NCBI GenBank assembly: GCA_036417435.1
Contig: CM070915.1
Coordinates: 78,307,799 to 78,371,798, forward strand
DNA from: Inia geoffrensis
Taxonomy: Eukaryota; Chordata; Mammalia; Artiodactyla; Iniidae
Direction of reading: 5' to 3'
DNA length: 64,000 nucleotides
The position numbers and the translations under genes are program-made. Shown here piece after piece: positions 22,660 through 34,085 of the stretch. Each line of letters opens with the position of its first letter. Position 1 is the stretch's first letter. A model generated the notes under the pieces. That model was not told the origin of the DNA. It ran no database searches and saw only the letters and a list, made by a program, of their open reading frames with translations.

Positions 22660-22960
22660 ACGTTGAGCGCGGCCCACCCCTGCTGTACCACGTGGCAGAT
22701 GCTGAAAGCAACGGAGAGACCCTGGGGCTCGTGGGCCGCCCCCTTCCCCCCGCCCCGTCCTCTCAGGAGGCCTCACCCGCACCCGAACAGTGACTGGACA
22801 CGTGGACCCCATGAGGACCGTGTCCACGGGGACAACCAGGGACGGCCGCATCTCGACCAATCCTAGCACCCTGGGCGGCGACAGGTCTGAAGGGGAGGGA
22901 CTGCACCCCACAGAGGGACCAGCAGGGGTACTGCCCGGCGGGGAGGAAACCCAGTTACTG
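22660..22960. promoter_or_regulatory. CpG-rich patch
   Basis: By hand count there are about 22 CpG in ~300 bp at roughly 64% GC, with observed/expected near 0.7. It starts abruptly after an AT-rich, T-rich segment. No SINE or LTR accounts for it. High GC continues to about 23.55 kb with fewer CpG. This is a candidate orphan CpG island, and no promoter elements can be proved. Confidence 0.35.
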
Positions 22961-24572
22961 CCGGGGAAGCAGGTGGGTCAGGCCTGGGGCTGCCCAAGTG
23001 CAGGCTTGATGGTAGGAGAGAAGAGGACCGCTGTGGACACATCGGTAGAGTTGAACTGATCTCAGGTCACTCCCAGAACTGTTTGCAGAAACTGAGTTTC
23101 TAAATGAGGCTAAGTACTTACTTAGCAAGTTATTTATGAAGGAGACGAATGAAACGCAGTCCACCCTTAGACCCAGTCCCCCCCGGGCCCCGCCCCCAGG
23201 CCCTCCTGCCGTGTCCCCGCCCCTCGTCCAGGTACGAGGGGCTCACGTCCAGCCTTTCTCATCTCTCCCTTGGTCTCTCCTCCAGGGGTGGACATGGACG
23301 CCAGTCTGCAGCCTTAGGCCTGGGGGTGGCTGAGTGGTGGCTTGTTGCCAGGGCCAGGGACCCGAGGGTGACAGGAAAAGGGGAAATGCCCCCCATCCTG
23401 GGGCAGTACCTGGGCGCAGGGATCTCATAGGAGGCCCTCTGCAGCCCTGAGGTCGAGCGACGGAGCTGCCTCTGCAGAGAAGAGTGAGGGGCCCTGGGCG
23501 CTAGAGCCACCAGACCCAGGTGGGAGCCTCTCTGCCGCCTACGAGTGGCTTGTCATCTACAGCTGCGCTGTCGAGCACAGGGACCACTGAGCACAGGCGG
23601 CCACTGAGCACAGGCGGCCGCTGAGCACGTGGAGTGTGATGGTCTCAGGAGAAAGAGCCTCGAACTGCAAATGCACAGCAGATTCCGAAGCCAGAGCCCC
23701 GGACAAGCACACAGAGGAGCTCATCAGCGATTTCATGAGAGTTACCTTGACAGCTAGAACATTTTGAAGCTACTAGTTAAAAGTGTATCATTTAAAATGT
23801 CACCTGCAAAAAAAAAAAAAAGTCACCTCTTTCCTTTTTTATTATTTAAATGGCCTCTCTGACGAGTGTGAGATTTCTGCTAGACACATCACTGACCCAG
23901 AGCCTAAGGGTGGTGGCCACCTGTCCTGGGGCCCCCAGGACGGCCTTAAATCGCACCTAGTGTCCCGACAGAATTATCCAGCTTGGCACTTCTCCTGGAT
24001 TGGATTTTGATCTTTAAACAAAGTAGCGCTCATAGCTGCACTGAAATAAGCTGGAAGGGTTTGTAGCCCTGTATTCGGTGGCTCTCGGTGGACGGGAGGC
24101 CCCTGCCCGGTGAGCAGAGGCCGACCACGTGCGATTCGGCCACAGCCCATGTCCTTTCCCAGCCTTTCCAGAGCGTTTTACTAACACCTCCCTCTCAAGG
24201 ACTCAGGCCGGCGCTTAAGGATTACACAATATGCGCTCAGCAATGGGCACGTGTATGAACACTCGTGCATTTTGACAGCTGCGGCCTCTCTTTAGACCTG
24301 AGCGACACTGCAGCGGGTGCAGGCGCACTGGGGATGGTGTCTACACCTCGGCCAAAGCCAGGCTTTCCTGCTCCTGGTTTTCTCCACTTAGTCAGACCAC
24401 CACTTTCACTGTCCTGCTGCACTGCCCCCAAAACATTCTGGATTATCGTCTTAAATGTCTTCCACGAAGCAGAATTTACTCTGCGGTTACTAAGTGTTCA
24501 ACACCTGTAGAGAATTTTCTCAGTTAAGAGTATTACGGTCCAAGAATCTTGATGGCAAATTCTTTTTTTTTT
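22961..24572. other. GC-rich then mixed non-coding sequence
   Basis: Several 60-90 codon frames overlap in different phases between 22955 and 23510, as expected from GC content. 23560-23790 has a weak resemblance to an old dispersed repeat ('ctgcgctgtcgagcacagg..gagcacgtgg'). No exon is supported. Confidence 0.45.
23583..23631. repeat. Short ~17-18 bp tandem repeat, about 3 copies
   Basis: Successive units 'ccactgagcacaggcgg', 'ccactgagcacaggcgg' and 'ccgctgagcacgtgg'. The first two are identical and the third diverges. Confidence 0.85.
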
Positions 24573-25015
24573 CCCCAAACTCCGAATTTATCCCTCCCTC
24601 TGCCCCCGCTTTCCTCTTTGGTAACCGTAAGTTGGTTTCCTACGTCTGTGAGTCTATTTCTATATTGTAAATAAGTTCATTTGTATTGTTTTTTTAGATT
24701 CCACATGTAAGCGGTATCATATGATATTTGTCTTTCTCTGCCTGGCTTACATCTCCAGGTCCATCCATGTTTCTGCCAATGGCATTATTTTGTTCTTTTT
24801 TATGGCTGAGTAATATTCCATTGTATATACGTACCACCTCTTCTTTATCCATTCATCTGTCAATGGACACTTAGGCTGCTTCCATGTATTGACTATTGTA
24901 AATAGTGCTGCTGTGAACATTGCGGTACATGTATCTTTTCAAATTAGAGTTTTCTCCAGATATCTGCCCAGGAGTGGGACTGCTGGATCATGTGGCAACT
25001 CTATTTGTCCAGCTT
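24573..25015 (-). mobile_element. L1 3' region (end of ORF2 / 3' UTR), antisense
   Basis: 'gtctgtgagtctatttctatattgtaaataagttcatttgta', 'agattccacatgtaagcggtatcatatgatatttgtctttctctgcctggct', 'ggctgagtaatattccattgtata' and 'atccattcatctgtcaatggacacttaggctgcttccatg' are the reverse complement of well-known L1 ORF2 C-terminal and 3' UTR sequence. It is 5'-truncated and dead. Confidence 0.93.
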
Positions 25016-25019
25016 CTTG

Positions 25020-25110
25020 AGAGATTGAACCAGATCTGTCCAGCTGAGCTGCTTCGGAATATCTGACACACAGAAACTGTGAGAAAATAAATGTTGTTTT
25101 GAGCCAAAAA
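25020..25110 (+). mobile_element. LTR 3'-end fragment, MaLR-like
   Basis: 'gctgagctgcttcggaatatctgacacacagaaactgtgagaaaataaatgttgttttgagcc' matches the R/polyA end of MaLR-type LTRs, including an AATAAA (within 'aaaataaatg'). It directly abuts the antisense L1. Confidence 0.6.
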
Positions 25111-25127
25111 AACCAATTATGGTCCAT

Positions 25128-26954
25128 ACAGAAAATTCAGTGGGAAGTACCAATAATTTCAACTTTAACGCTAAATGAAATTTGGAAAAAAACTGCAGGC
25201 AATTTTATTTTTTAAAACTTAACAAAATAACAAAATTGTGAAACATTTTCCAGGAAAAATACCAGTGCCATGGTATTTTAAAAAGAAAAAAAAAAAAAAA
25301 AGAGAGATGTCTAAAAAAATTGATTAAAGTGTTTGAATATATACCAAGAATAATAATCTTGCTTATGTTATTTTAATGGTCAGATAATCAATATAAAGTA
25401 GCTTACATTTTTTCTTTAATGTATGCAAACATATGCTACTTTTATTTTTTAGAAAATTTATATTTGAACATTATTTGTAATGTAATTATTTTACAGGTCT
25501 ACCACTATAATAAAACCAACGGGTGTTCAATTTTATTAAACTTAGAGACTCCTTTTATTCTCAGAAGTACTGCAGGCTGGACGGTCTACCCTTTGGTCAC
25601 CAAGCCCAGAGGCAGTTGATACTCCTCCCTGGGGCTGTGTGGCGGTTTGATGCTGACAAAAGTCCCAGGGCTGCTGGGACTGGTGCCCGTACATCCTTCC
25701 AGCCACATCCGTCCTCCTGTGGCTTCCCATGATGCTCCTCTCCCTTCATTTCCACTTGCATCAGTTTCAAATGCCTCCACAATCAGCCGCAGTGTTACTG
25801 CACCTCCTCACTGGGTTAAAGTAGCCCGAAACTAAGAACTGAATCGTTAGCACTTAAAATTTCTCACCCAATTTGCCTTTTCTGAACAGCTCTCCTTTTA
25901 GAGACTTTATAATATCCTATGGGACTAAAGACAGGGTCCTTTTCTTTGAAATGACTAAATGATCTCAATTCAGCATTTTTATTACCTAGCAACCATATCT
26001 TTCAAGTCAAAGAACACTAATTAAATCGAGGCCCTAGTGGTATAATTTTTAATCATTACCTAACTCACCAAGGTATAAGTGTCAAACAAAATACAAAGTT
26101 TCATTTATTATGTCATAATTATATTAATTATACTAACTCACTGTATCAATTTATTAAGACATCATCAAATCCCTAAGATGGCTTAAAACCGAGTATGTAA
26201 ATGCAAAAGATGAGAATGTACCTAGGAAGGTCGAGATCAATTTTTTTTTTGTCATTTGGGCTTTCAGATTTATATTTTCTAACATGTGGTCTTTTCAGAT
26301 TATTGATTAAAACCCTATTATTTAAAATGTAAAATAAAGGCTAATCAGTAAAAATCTATCCTGTCAAGAGCTCTAAAGGACATGGGAATCAGGTGAATTC
26401 AGAGAAAGGGACTGAGCAAGCTTTCTGCCTCTAGTTGGGTTTTCCTTTCTGAGTCTGTGCCCTGAAGCCCTAGCAACGCATACGCAGCAGCCTCTGCTGC
26501 AGGAGGGCAGCATCCCGGTCCCAGCCGGCCTTGCCCTGACCCAGCGGTCACAGAGCTCCCCCGTCAGCTCCCGTCTGGACCAGAGGCAGTGCCTGTACAG
26601 CTCAGAATTTCGGCACCTTCCTACAGCGGCATTCTGCCACGAGCCCAGTCATTGAAAGCTTCTTACCGTTGAAGCTCATTGCTGAGACGAAAGCAGATGT
26701 CCTAGTTTAAAAATGTTAAACCATCAGTGATCTGGATAATAGATTGTTTAAACCTCAGAGAAAAAAAAAACTCTCTTACCCTGCTTTGATCCTAGTATTT
26801 GATCTTTTTTTGCTACTTCATTTAAGTACCCTTTAAGTATGCCAGTGGAGCTTTGAAAGTGAACTGCATTAATGAACTGATATGAATTGATATAAATATA
26901 TTATGTGTTATTATTCAGTACTGCATAGTACTTTATGAGATTCAAAGGAAGATC
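25128..26954. other. AT-rich non-coding stretch
   Basis: No repeat family or exon recognised. A GC-richer island at 26460-26640 is short and CpG-moderate. The cluster of 60-70 codon frames at 25523-25835 overlaps in several phases. Confidence 0.5.
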
Positions 26955-27040
26955 AGATCTTAGATGTGAACCCTAGCTCTGCTCCTAATACACTGCATGA
27001 TCTGAGGCAACTTATTAACTATTCCTGGAATCCTGTATCC
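26955..27040 (+). repeat. MIR fragment
   Basis: 'cagatcttagatgtgaaccctagctctgctcctaatacactgcatgatctgaggcaacttattaac' follows the MIR core 'gggttcgaatcccagctctgcca..tagctgtgtgaccttgggcaagttacttaac'. Confidence 0.75.
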
Positions 27041-27122
27041 ATAAGTAGCTAAGATTGTGCTTGGTTACATGTAAAGGAAACCCCAAATGACCATGACTTA
27101 AACAAAATAAACATCTATTTCT

Positions 27123-27452
27123 TTTTCTTATTTATTTATTTATTGGGTCTTTGTTGCTGTGCGTGGCCTTTCTCTAGTTGAGGCGAGCAGGGGCTGTTCT
27201 TCGTTGCAGAGCACGGGCTCTAGGCGCGCGGGCTCAGTAGTTGTGGCACGTGGGCTTAGTAGTTGTGGCTTGCAGGCTCTAGAGCACAGGCTCTGTAGTT
27301 GTAGCTCGTGGGCTCTAGAGCGCAGGATCAGTAGTTGTGGCGCACGGGTTTAGCTGCTCCGTGGCATGTGGGATCTTCCCAGACCAGGGCTCAAACCCGT
27401 GTCCCCTGCCTTGGGAGGTGGATTCTTAACCACTGTGCCACCAGGGAAGTCC
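27123..27452 (-). mobile_element. CHR SINE, long form, antisense
   Basis: The (TTTA)n tail is followed by 'ttgggtctttgttgctg', the repeated 'cagtagttgtggcacgtgggc' body units, and the reverse head 'gattcttaaccactgtgccaccagggaagtcc'. The TSD aataaacatctatttc-like sequence occurs at about 27105-27121 and 27454-27470. The host sequence (about 27040-27660, 'gacttaaacaaaataaacatctatttc') looks like an older repeat of uncertain family. Confidence 0.95.
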
Positions 27453-27764
27453 AAGATAAACATCTATTTCTATCACACATAAACTCCACTGTCATTTGAG
27501 ATCCTCAAAATTTCTTTCTGCTTTTTTATCCTCAAGTTCTGAGTCCTGTGGTTCTTATCTTTAAGATAACCTCAAGGTCCAATATGGTGCCCAGGGCTCC
27601 AACCATCACCTTCATAGTCCAGGAGACACAGGAAGAAGTGTCCACCTTTCTGAGCTTTCCATTTTTTAGATACTAGTGAACGTTACGTAAATTTTCTCCA
27701 TTGAAATAACTGGTGTGGTTTCCACTTTCTGACTGTCCCCTAACTGATCCAGTGCAAAATAACT

Positions 27765-27905
27765 TTGGACTTGAGGGTCTTGGGCACAACTCTTGGTGCA
27801 CCACTTCTGGGCTGCATAACTTCGGGTAAATTCATCGATCCCATCTCAATTTCCTCAACTGTAAAAATGAGATGATACTGCCTGAAGCTGTAAGGAGTAA
27901 GGGGT
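27765..27905 (+). repeat. MIR
   Basis: 'gcaccacttctgggctgcataacttcgggtaaattcatcgatcccatctcaatttcctcaactgtaaaaatgagatgatactgcctg' parallels MIR 'cttgggcaagttacttaacctctctgtgcctcagtttcctcatctgtaaaatggggataatagtacctac'. Confidence 0.8.
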
Positions 27906-28202
27906 ACAATTCAAGTAGAACAGGCCTATTCATGAAAATCACATCTCAGATGTAAACAAGTAAAACAATATTCTTCTATTAGAGAAAACGCTTTTGGAAG
28001 GGCTTCATGGCACTGTGGCCTTTCTAGAAAGAGAATGAAGTGGGAATGAGTGGAGAGTAATTATTTTCACTACAAACCCCTCTATATTGTTTGAATGTTC
28101 TACCACAGGTGTAGTACTTTCATTTTATTTTTAAAACGGCACAGAGATTTTCTGGGCAGTGGATGATGAGTCACTTTTGCTTTCTTATAATATCTTCTTC
28201 TA

Positions 28203-28391
28203 GGGCTTCCCTGCTGGCGCAGTGGTTGAGAGTCCGGCTGCCGATGCAGGGGACACGGGTTCGTGCCCCAGTCTGGGAAGAGCCCACATGCCACGGAGCG
28301 GCTGAGCCTGCGCGTCTGGAGCCTGTGCTCCGCGGCGGGAGAGGCCACAACAGTGAGAGGCCCGCGTAACGCAAAAAAATAATAATAATAA
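28203..28391 (+). mobile_element. CHR SINE, short form, with internal deletion
   Basis: Head gggcttccctgctggcgcag through 'cccgcgtaacgc', then an A-rich tail with (AAT)n. The usual 'gcggctgggcccgtgagccatggccgctgagcc' is reduced to gcggctgagcc. This is a 22 bp loss between two copies of the tetranucleotide gctg. No convincing TSD. Confidence 0.93.
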
Positions 28392-28399
28392 AAGTTAAA

Positions 28400-29361
28400 A
28401 ATAAATAAAAATAAAAATGAGTAGATGTTGGACTCATGTGGGAGAGGCACATTACAAGCTTCACAGTGTTTGCAGATCTGAGCGGGTCTGATGACGTGCC
28501 TGGGTCCCCTCCTGCAACAGCTGGTCCAGCCACTGGTCCTCTGAAGCCAGGCCGCCTCAGCACCAAGTAGACAGGTGTCCAGTGTGTGAAGAGCAGAGCA
28601 GTTGCCAGCCTCAGTAATTGTGGCTCTTACTCACACAGGGAATATTGCAGGTTTATGCTGGATGAGGCATGCTCCCAATTTATTATATTCTATGAAGCAT
28701 TATTCATTTTTCCACATTTGTGTGAAAGATAATGTCTTTGGTAGGCTAGAAGCCGGCTATGGCTAGGGAGTTCACCAAAAAGCATTGATTCCAAACCAGG
28801 CTTACTGATTATGATCCTTATTGGAGCAGGGATAGAAAAAGAACTGGTTATGTATTAGCAAAAATCAAATTGTGATTTAAAGGCATTAATTTTGTTAACC
28901 AAATGTATGCATGTGATTAAAATGCAATATTGCTGTGATTATAATGCAATCAACAAATTATTAAACTGCAATCAAAATGTAAACAAGTCCTATGTGTCTG
29001 CCAGAAGTCTCCTCAGCACATTATTTTAACTCGATCTGTAAACTAGTTTTTAGTAAATACACTCTTTCCTATTTCTCAGCTGTCACATTTCTTTTTTTCC
29101 CTTTTAATTTGTTAACTAAAAGAAAATATCAGAGAGACATTTTAAGGGATGAAGTGTATCTTTCCAACTATAATTTTTTTTAAGTATACAAATCAGGGTT
29201 TATCAGTATTGTTGTACAGAATTTGATCTCCTAAAAGGAAAAAATATATATGTATAAACATCCTCGCTTGTTTACAACACAAAAAAGAAGCAACATGTTA
29301 ATGAATGATAAGCTTAACCCTACTTTCATGATTGAAAAATTAGTTTCCAAATTAATTTTGT
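28400..29361. other. Non-coding stretch, nothing recognised
   Basis: AT-rich sequence with no recognisable repeat or exon. The 63-codon frame at 28992-29183 has no support. Confidence 0.5.
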
Positions 29362-29377
29362 AAAGATTAAAGGTGGG

Positions 29378-29605
29378 GGGCTTCCCTGGTGGCGCAGTGG
29401 TTGAGAGTCCGCCTGCCGATGCAGGGGACGCGGGTTCGTGCCCCGGTCCGGGAAGATCCCACATGCCGCGGAGCGGCTGGGCCCGTGAGCCGTGGCCGCT
29501 GAGCCTGCGCGTCCGGAGCCTGTGCTCCGCAACGGGAGAGGCCACAACAGTGAGAGGCCCGCGTACCGCAAAAAAATAATAATAAAAAAATAAATTAAAA
29601 AAATA
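29378..29605 (+). mobile_element. CHR SINE, short form, near-consensus
   Basis: An almost complete copy from ggcttccctggtggcgcagt to 'gaggcccgcgtaccgc', with an AT-rich tail. A perfect 14 bp TSD, aaagattaaaggtg, is at 29362-29375 and 29606-29619. It is close to the majority sequence of its relatives in this window, so it is a relatively young insertion. Confidence 0.96.
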
Positions 29606-29619
29606 AAAGATTAAAGGTG

Positions 29620-30288
29620 CTCAACGCCGGCTATCTAAAGATGCTCAACACCAGCTTGGATATGATTACATCTTTAAAATATTTTAATGCAGGTGATTAT
29701 TAGATAATAAAATTATAAAATCTCCAAAATGTAGCCATCAAAACATGCATTTTTAAAAAATCATACATGTTAACCACACTCCTAGCTTTCTTTGCTTTGT
29801 CCACAGTTTAAAACTACCTTGCTGATTGTCTAATCCTAAATCAGATAAGAAAGAAAGAAACACTCTAAATATCTGGCTCATCTTGTCCCAGGACCTGCCC
29901 CTAAAAGGAAACCTAAAATATTTTTCACCAACTATATCCTCATTTTTATTTACGTCAACGCTGTTGGGCGTATTTAATATGAACGGTCTTCTCCAGGCTC
30001 CTTTGGAGTCCCCTCTAATCTCAGCTTCCAGAGGCTTTGTTCTTCGCTGGAAAGTTCTTCCTAGAAGCTCTGGCCGTAGCTATGGTGCTGTAATATACAT
30101 GGCAGGGAGGGCCGCCTTCGAAAGTTGAAACACAAAGAGCTCTTTCATTTCAGCAAAATAGAGTCTCAGAATTGTTTTCTCAGACTAGGGTGGGTCCCAG
30201 TGGCAATTACGGCATCTGAGGCTTCATTTCTAGCCTGCTTGAACACGAGCATCGTCGATCTCCAGGCCCGAAGAGCTGGGAGGCATCT
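29620..30288. other. Non-coding stretch, nothing recognised
   Basis: AT-rich and then mixed. The 100-codon frame at 29826-30128 carries no signature. A short echo 'gctcaac(g/a)ccggct' type repeat lies just after the SINE. Confidence 0.5.
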
Positions 30289-30301
30289 TAAAACTGACCT
30301 G

Positions 30302-30633
30302 GGGACTTCCCTGGGCGCAGTGGTTAAGAATCCACCTCCCAATGCAGGGGACACGGGTTCGAGCCTTGGTCCGGGAAGACCCCACATGTCGCAGAGTCAC
30401 TAAGCCCGTGCGCCACAACTACTGAGCCTGCGCTCTAGAGCCCACGAGCCACAGCTACTGACCCCACACACCTAGAGCCCGTGCTCTGCAACAAGAGAAA
30501 CCCCGCATTGAGAAGCCCACGCACCACAACGAAGAGTAGCCCCCGCTCTCCGCAACTAGAGAAAGCCCGCGTGCAGCAAAGAAGACACAACCGCAGCCAA
30601 AAAAATAAATTAAAAAAATAAAAAATAAACTTA
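30302..30633 (+). mobile_element. CHR SINE, long form
   Basis: Head ggacttccctgggcgcagtg, the B-box 'gggttcgagccttgg', and the repeated 'gccacaactactgagcctgcgctctagagcc' body. The 3' end is 'gcagcaaagaagacacaaccgcagccaaaaaaataaatt'. TSD aaaactga(c/g)ctgg at 30291-30303 and 30634-30646 with one mismatch. It lacks one of the repeated body units seen in longer relatives. Confidence 0.95.
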
Positions 30634-30646
30634 AAAACTGAGCTGG

Positions 30647-31160
30647 TTGTTACAGGAATTCCAGTGTCTCCTTTCTCTGTCCTTTCCTTGCAGATAACAA
30701 TCTACCAAGTTAAAACAGAAAAGGGTAGAATGTAATCTTTTATCATTCTAATCAGAAACACTCCTAAGTTATATATAAAATCAAAGTATAAATGTTATTA
30801 GGTTATATATAAAACTCAAACACTCAGACGTTATACATGGAAACAATGTATAAATATTACCAGTTATGCCACACAAATTTTTGTGAATCTGCTCTTCCTA
30901 CACATCTGCCTTTTAACGCACAATAAAATATTCTGTGGTTTACTTATCCATTCTCTAATTGTTAGACATTTGAATCATTTCTAGTTGTGAATAATACATT
31001 GTACAACTACCTTTATACAAATTATGTTTTTCTCACCTTTGGACTAAGCAAATTAAATGAATGGTTTAATCCATAAAACCAAAAGTTTTTTTAATCATAA
31101 TAGTAAAAAAAGAACTCACTGAATTTTAAGAACATAATATATAAAACAATAAAAATATTT
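30647..31160. other. AT-rich non-coding stretch
   Basis: Nothing recognised apart from a faint local echo of 'ttatatataaaa' around 30765-30815 and 30840. Confidence 0.5.
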
Positions 31161-31164
31161 TGCC

Positions 31165-31335
31165 AGGCAATGTTCTAACTGACTTACACACATATTAACT
31201 TTCAATCCTTAGAACAATCAAATAGAGGTGGAAACTGAGCAAGGAAAAGTAAAGCAACTTGCCCAAGGTCACACAGAGAATGTATGAAAGGGCTGAATCT
31301 CCAACTCTGGCTGCCTGGCTTCAGAGTACACGCTC
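31165..31335 (-). repeat. MIR, antisense
   Basis: 'aggcaatgttctaactgacttacacacatattaac', 'aatccttagaacaatc', 'ggtggaaactgagcaagg', 'cttgcccaaggtcacacagagaatgtatgaaagggctgaat' and 'ctggctgcctggcttcagagtacacgctctc' give the complete reverse-strand MIR order. Confidence 0.85.
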
Positions 31336-31465
31336 TCACCCACCATCCTGCAGGGCCTCTCCAGCAAGAAAAATGGGGCTCCAGTAAGTAAGAAGGATTG
31401 TATTCAGATAGTGGGCTGAAAACAAAATGACAGGAAACAAGAAAAAGAAGGAAGACAGAGAAGGA

Positions 31466-31834
31466 CAAATATCCTACGATACTGCTTATATGTGGAATCT
31501 AAAAATGGTACAAGTGAACTTATTTACAAACCAGGAATAGAACCACTGATGTAGAAAACCATCTTCTGGTTATCGAGGGGAAGGGGGGAGGGATAAATTG
31601 GGAGATTGGAATTGACATATACACACTACTATACATAAAATATAGATAACTAATAAGGACCTACTCTATTGCACAGGGAACTCAATACTCTAATAACCAT
31701 TATGGGAAAAGACTCTTAAAAAGAGTGGATACATATATATACATATAACTGATTCACTTTGCTGTACACCTGAAACTAACACAACATTGTAAATCAACTA
31801 TACTCCAATACAAATTTAAAAAAAAAAAAAAAAG
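31466..31834 (+). mobile_element. L1 3' UTR, 5'-truncated, sense
   Basis: 'atactgcttatatgtggaatctaaaaatggtac', 'ggggaaggggggagggataaattgggag', 'atagataactaataaggacctactctattgcacagggaactcaatact', and 'actgattcactttgctgtacacctgaaactaacacaacattgtaaatcaactatactccaat', then poly-A. These are hallmarks of cetartiodactyl L1 3' ends. It is a typical short truncated insertion and cannot code. Confidence 0.94.
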
Positions 31835-32016
31835 GAAGGAAAAAGGGAGGCAGGGAAAGAGGAAAAAGAAAAGAAAGGAAGGACCGAAACAGAAACAGCC
31901 TTGGGAACCTGGAAGCGGGCATCACTGGATGAGAGCCGGTGGGGAATCCTGGCCGCTGAGGCCATGGCGGGTCTCATCCTGGTAGCAGGTGGGCGGGCAG
32001 AGAGGTCCCCCTGCCA

Positions 32017-32146
32017 CACACACACGTGCACACATGCACACACAGACATACATGCACTTGCACACCTGTGCACACGCATACGCACGTGCACACACGTGTA
32101 CTTGTACACACATCCACACGTGTGCACCTGTGCGCACACACACAGG
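32017..32146. repeat. Imperfect (CA)n / (CACGTG) alternating tract
   Basis: About 130 bp of nearly continuous purine-pyrimidine alternation, with cacacgtgcacacatgcaca and acgtgcacacacgtgtac units. Z-DNA-prone. His/Thr/Cys-rich frames on both strands arise from it. A purine-rich run (31835-31885) lies upstream. Confidence 0.9.
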
Positions 32147-32590
32147 GTGCAGCATCCGTCAGCGGTTGGCCTGGACCAGAGCTTTAAACCTGAAACCTGC
32201 CCTGTGCAGAGTGAACTCAGGCCTCAGGAAGCCTTCTGGCGGGGAGAAAACACCTAAGACAGAGTGGGTGTGTCTCAGGAACCTCTGGGCCAGCAGCACA
32301 GCATGAACGAGAAAGAAAGGAAGAGGGAGCTTTCGCCCAGGGGGGGAACACCACGCAGCCAGGGAAGGCTGGCTTTGCTTGGTGCTTCGGGCCCTCGGCG
32401 CGCCTGCCTGTGTCCTGCCCGCGACCCTAAAGTGAAGCCTGCCGTCCACACACCTGCCCGCCTTGCTGACCTTCTGAAGCCAGCCCTCGCTCAAGGGAGT
32501 GGCCCCTGCAGAGAAACCCACACCAGCGACCTGCAGGGGGAGGGGAGACCCACCGGATGGCTCACCTGATCCTAAAAAGTCTAAAGGGGG

Positions 32591-32809
32591 GGCTTCCCTG
32601 GTGGCGCAGTGGTTGAGAGTCCGCCTGCCAAGGCAGGGGACACGGGTTCGTGCTCCGGTCCGGGAAGATCCCACGTGCCGCGGAGCGGCTGGGCCCGTGA
32701 GCCATGGCCGCTGGGCCTGCGCCTCTGGAGCCTGTTGCTATGCAACGGGAGAGGCCAACAACAGTGAGAGGCCTGCGTACTGCAAAAAAAAAAAAAAAAA
32801 AAAAAAAAA
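32591..32809 (+). mobile_element. CHR SINE, short form
   Basis: Head ggcttccctggtggcgcagt to 'gaggcctgcgtactgc', then about 26 A. The body shows 'cctgttgctatgcaac' where relatives have 'cctgtgctccgcaac'. No clear TSD. Confidence 0.94.
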
Positions 32810-34085
32810 TTAGAATGCTTTCAAACCACACATAAGATGTGAAGAGTATCAACCATCCCCTGCTGAATATATTTTAGCGTCTTAAACCTGTAATTAACCC
32901 TTATTCCTTTCAGTTTCTGTATTTTGACTCTTTAAAATATCAACCTGAATATTGTATTGTTCCATGGTGCAGAAAATAAGCTACTTTACATATATACTTA
33001 CATATTTAAGTCTTAACACATAGTATGTAATATCTGATTCTGAATTAAGAGGTTTCTCTCTAAATTCAGTGGTGGAGAAAGTCAGCTTCATAAAAATGAT
33101 TTAGGAAGAGATGGAAATGTTTTGATTCCGTGTTTCAAGAAAGAAAAATAATGAGTCTCTGGGATCATTAAACTCAGTAAAACGTTCTTCCTCTGAAACT
33201 GTATTATTATCGTTTGAAATAGTGAAAACATCTTTAAAGCCAATAATACATTACATAGTTTTGGAAAAAATGACTCATTTGGAGAGCACAAACGTGATTC
33301 AGATATTTAGAGCTTCACTCACTACCTAACATGGCTCGGTTCATGAAGAGTGGGTATGTTTGCTGAAGTGGAAAAGCCGTGGGGACCCTAACTTGTAGCA
33401 TTTTCGGAATCTCCCACATTACCGTGTGGCTGCTCTGGGGTAGCCTTCATTCAGTCATACATTTACTCACTTCACAAAAATCTGCTGCGCGTTAGATCAA
33501 TGAGACCAGGCCTCTGAGACAGTCACGTGGAGGACCTCACCTGCCGGTCCTGGCGTGAGTGGTGACAGCCAGGACACGGTCCATCCAGAGTGAGTTTAAA
33601 ATCAACCTGGGTTTTCCCAGGCCCCGAAACGGGGGAGTTGATCCCAGGAAACGTGGCCAGTAGCCGGGGAGGGAGCGAAGCCAGTAACAGGTGTGTTGTA
33701 ACATTGCATCTCCCCAGGGGCTCCTGGAGGTGAGCGGTGCTGGAGAGGGGGGCAGGCCGGGTGCCCCGGCTGGACAGGGTCACAGGGGTGCGCTCCCTGG
33801 ACCTTCTGTGGTTTCAAACACTCTAAGGGAGCATGAGACCCTCCTAAAGTTTCTTACGTGCCCTGCGGTCTCCCCAGAGATAAACTTCTTTCCTCTCCTG
33901 GCCTCCAGCTTTTCCTCCTATCCCTTCCGTCTCTGGTTTGGAAGAAGATGAAAGGCTGGAAACAATCTTAAATCATCTGTTTTTTTCTCGAATTTTACTT
34001 ATCCAATAATTGCTATGCAAGACATCCTTGATGTCATGGGACCACAGAGAGGGGAGTGGCCGCCCCTGCTTGGACAGTGGGATGA
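32810..34085. other. Non-coding stretch, nothing recognised
   Basis: AT-rich to 33.5 kb, then GC-richer to 33.95 kb with overlapping chance frames on both strands. No exon or repeat family recognised. Confidence 0.5.

Noticed and set aside
29378..29605. Recurrent peptide 'GLSLLWPLPLRSTGSGRAGSAA..' encoded at many places in the window
   Set aside because: It is the translation of the antisense GC-rich body of short CHR SINEs and not a conserved protein family.
30302..30633. Regular direct repeats as a possible CRISPR-like or satellite array
   Set aside because: The repeated 'ccacaactactgagcc' units are the normal internal structure of the long CHR SINE. Spacing is irregular and the genome is mammalian.
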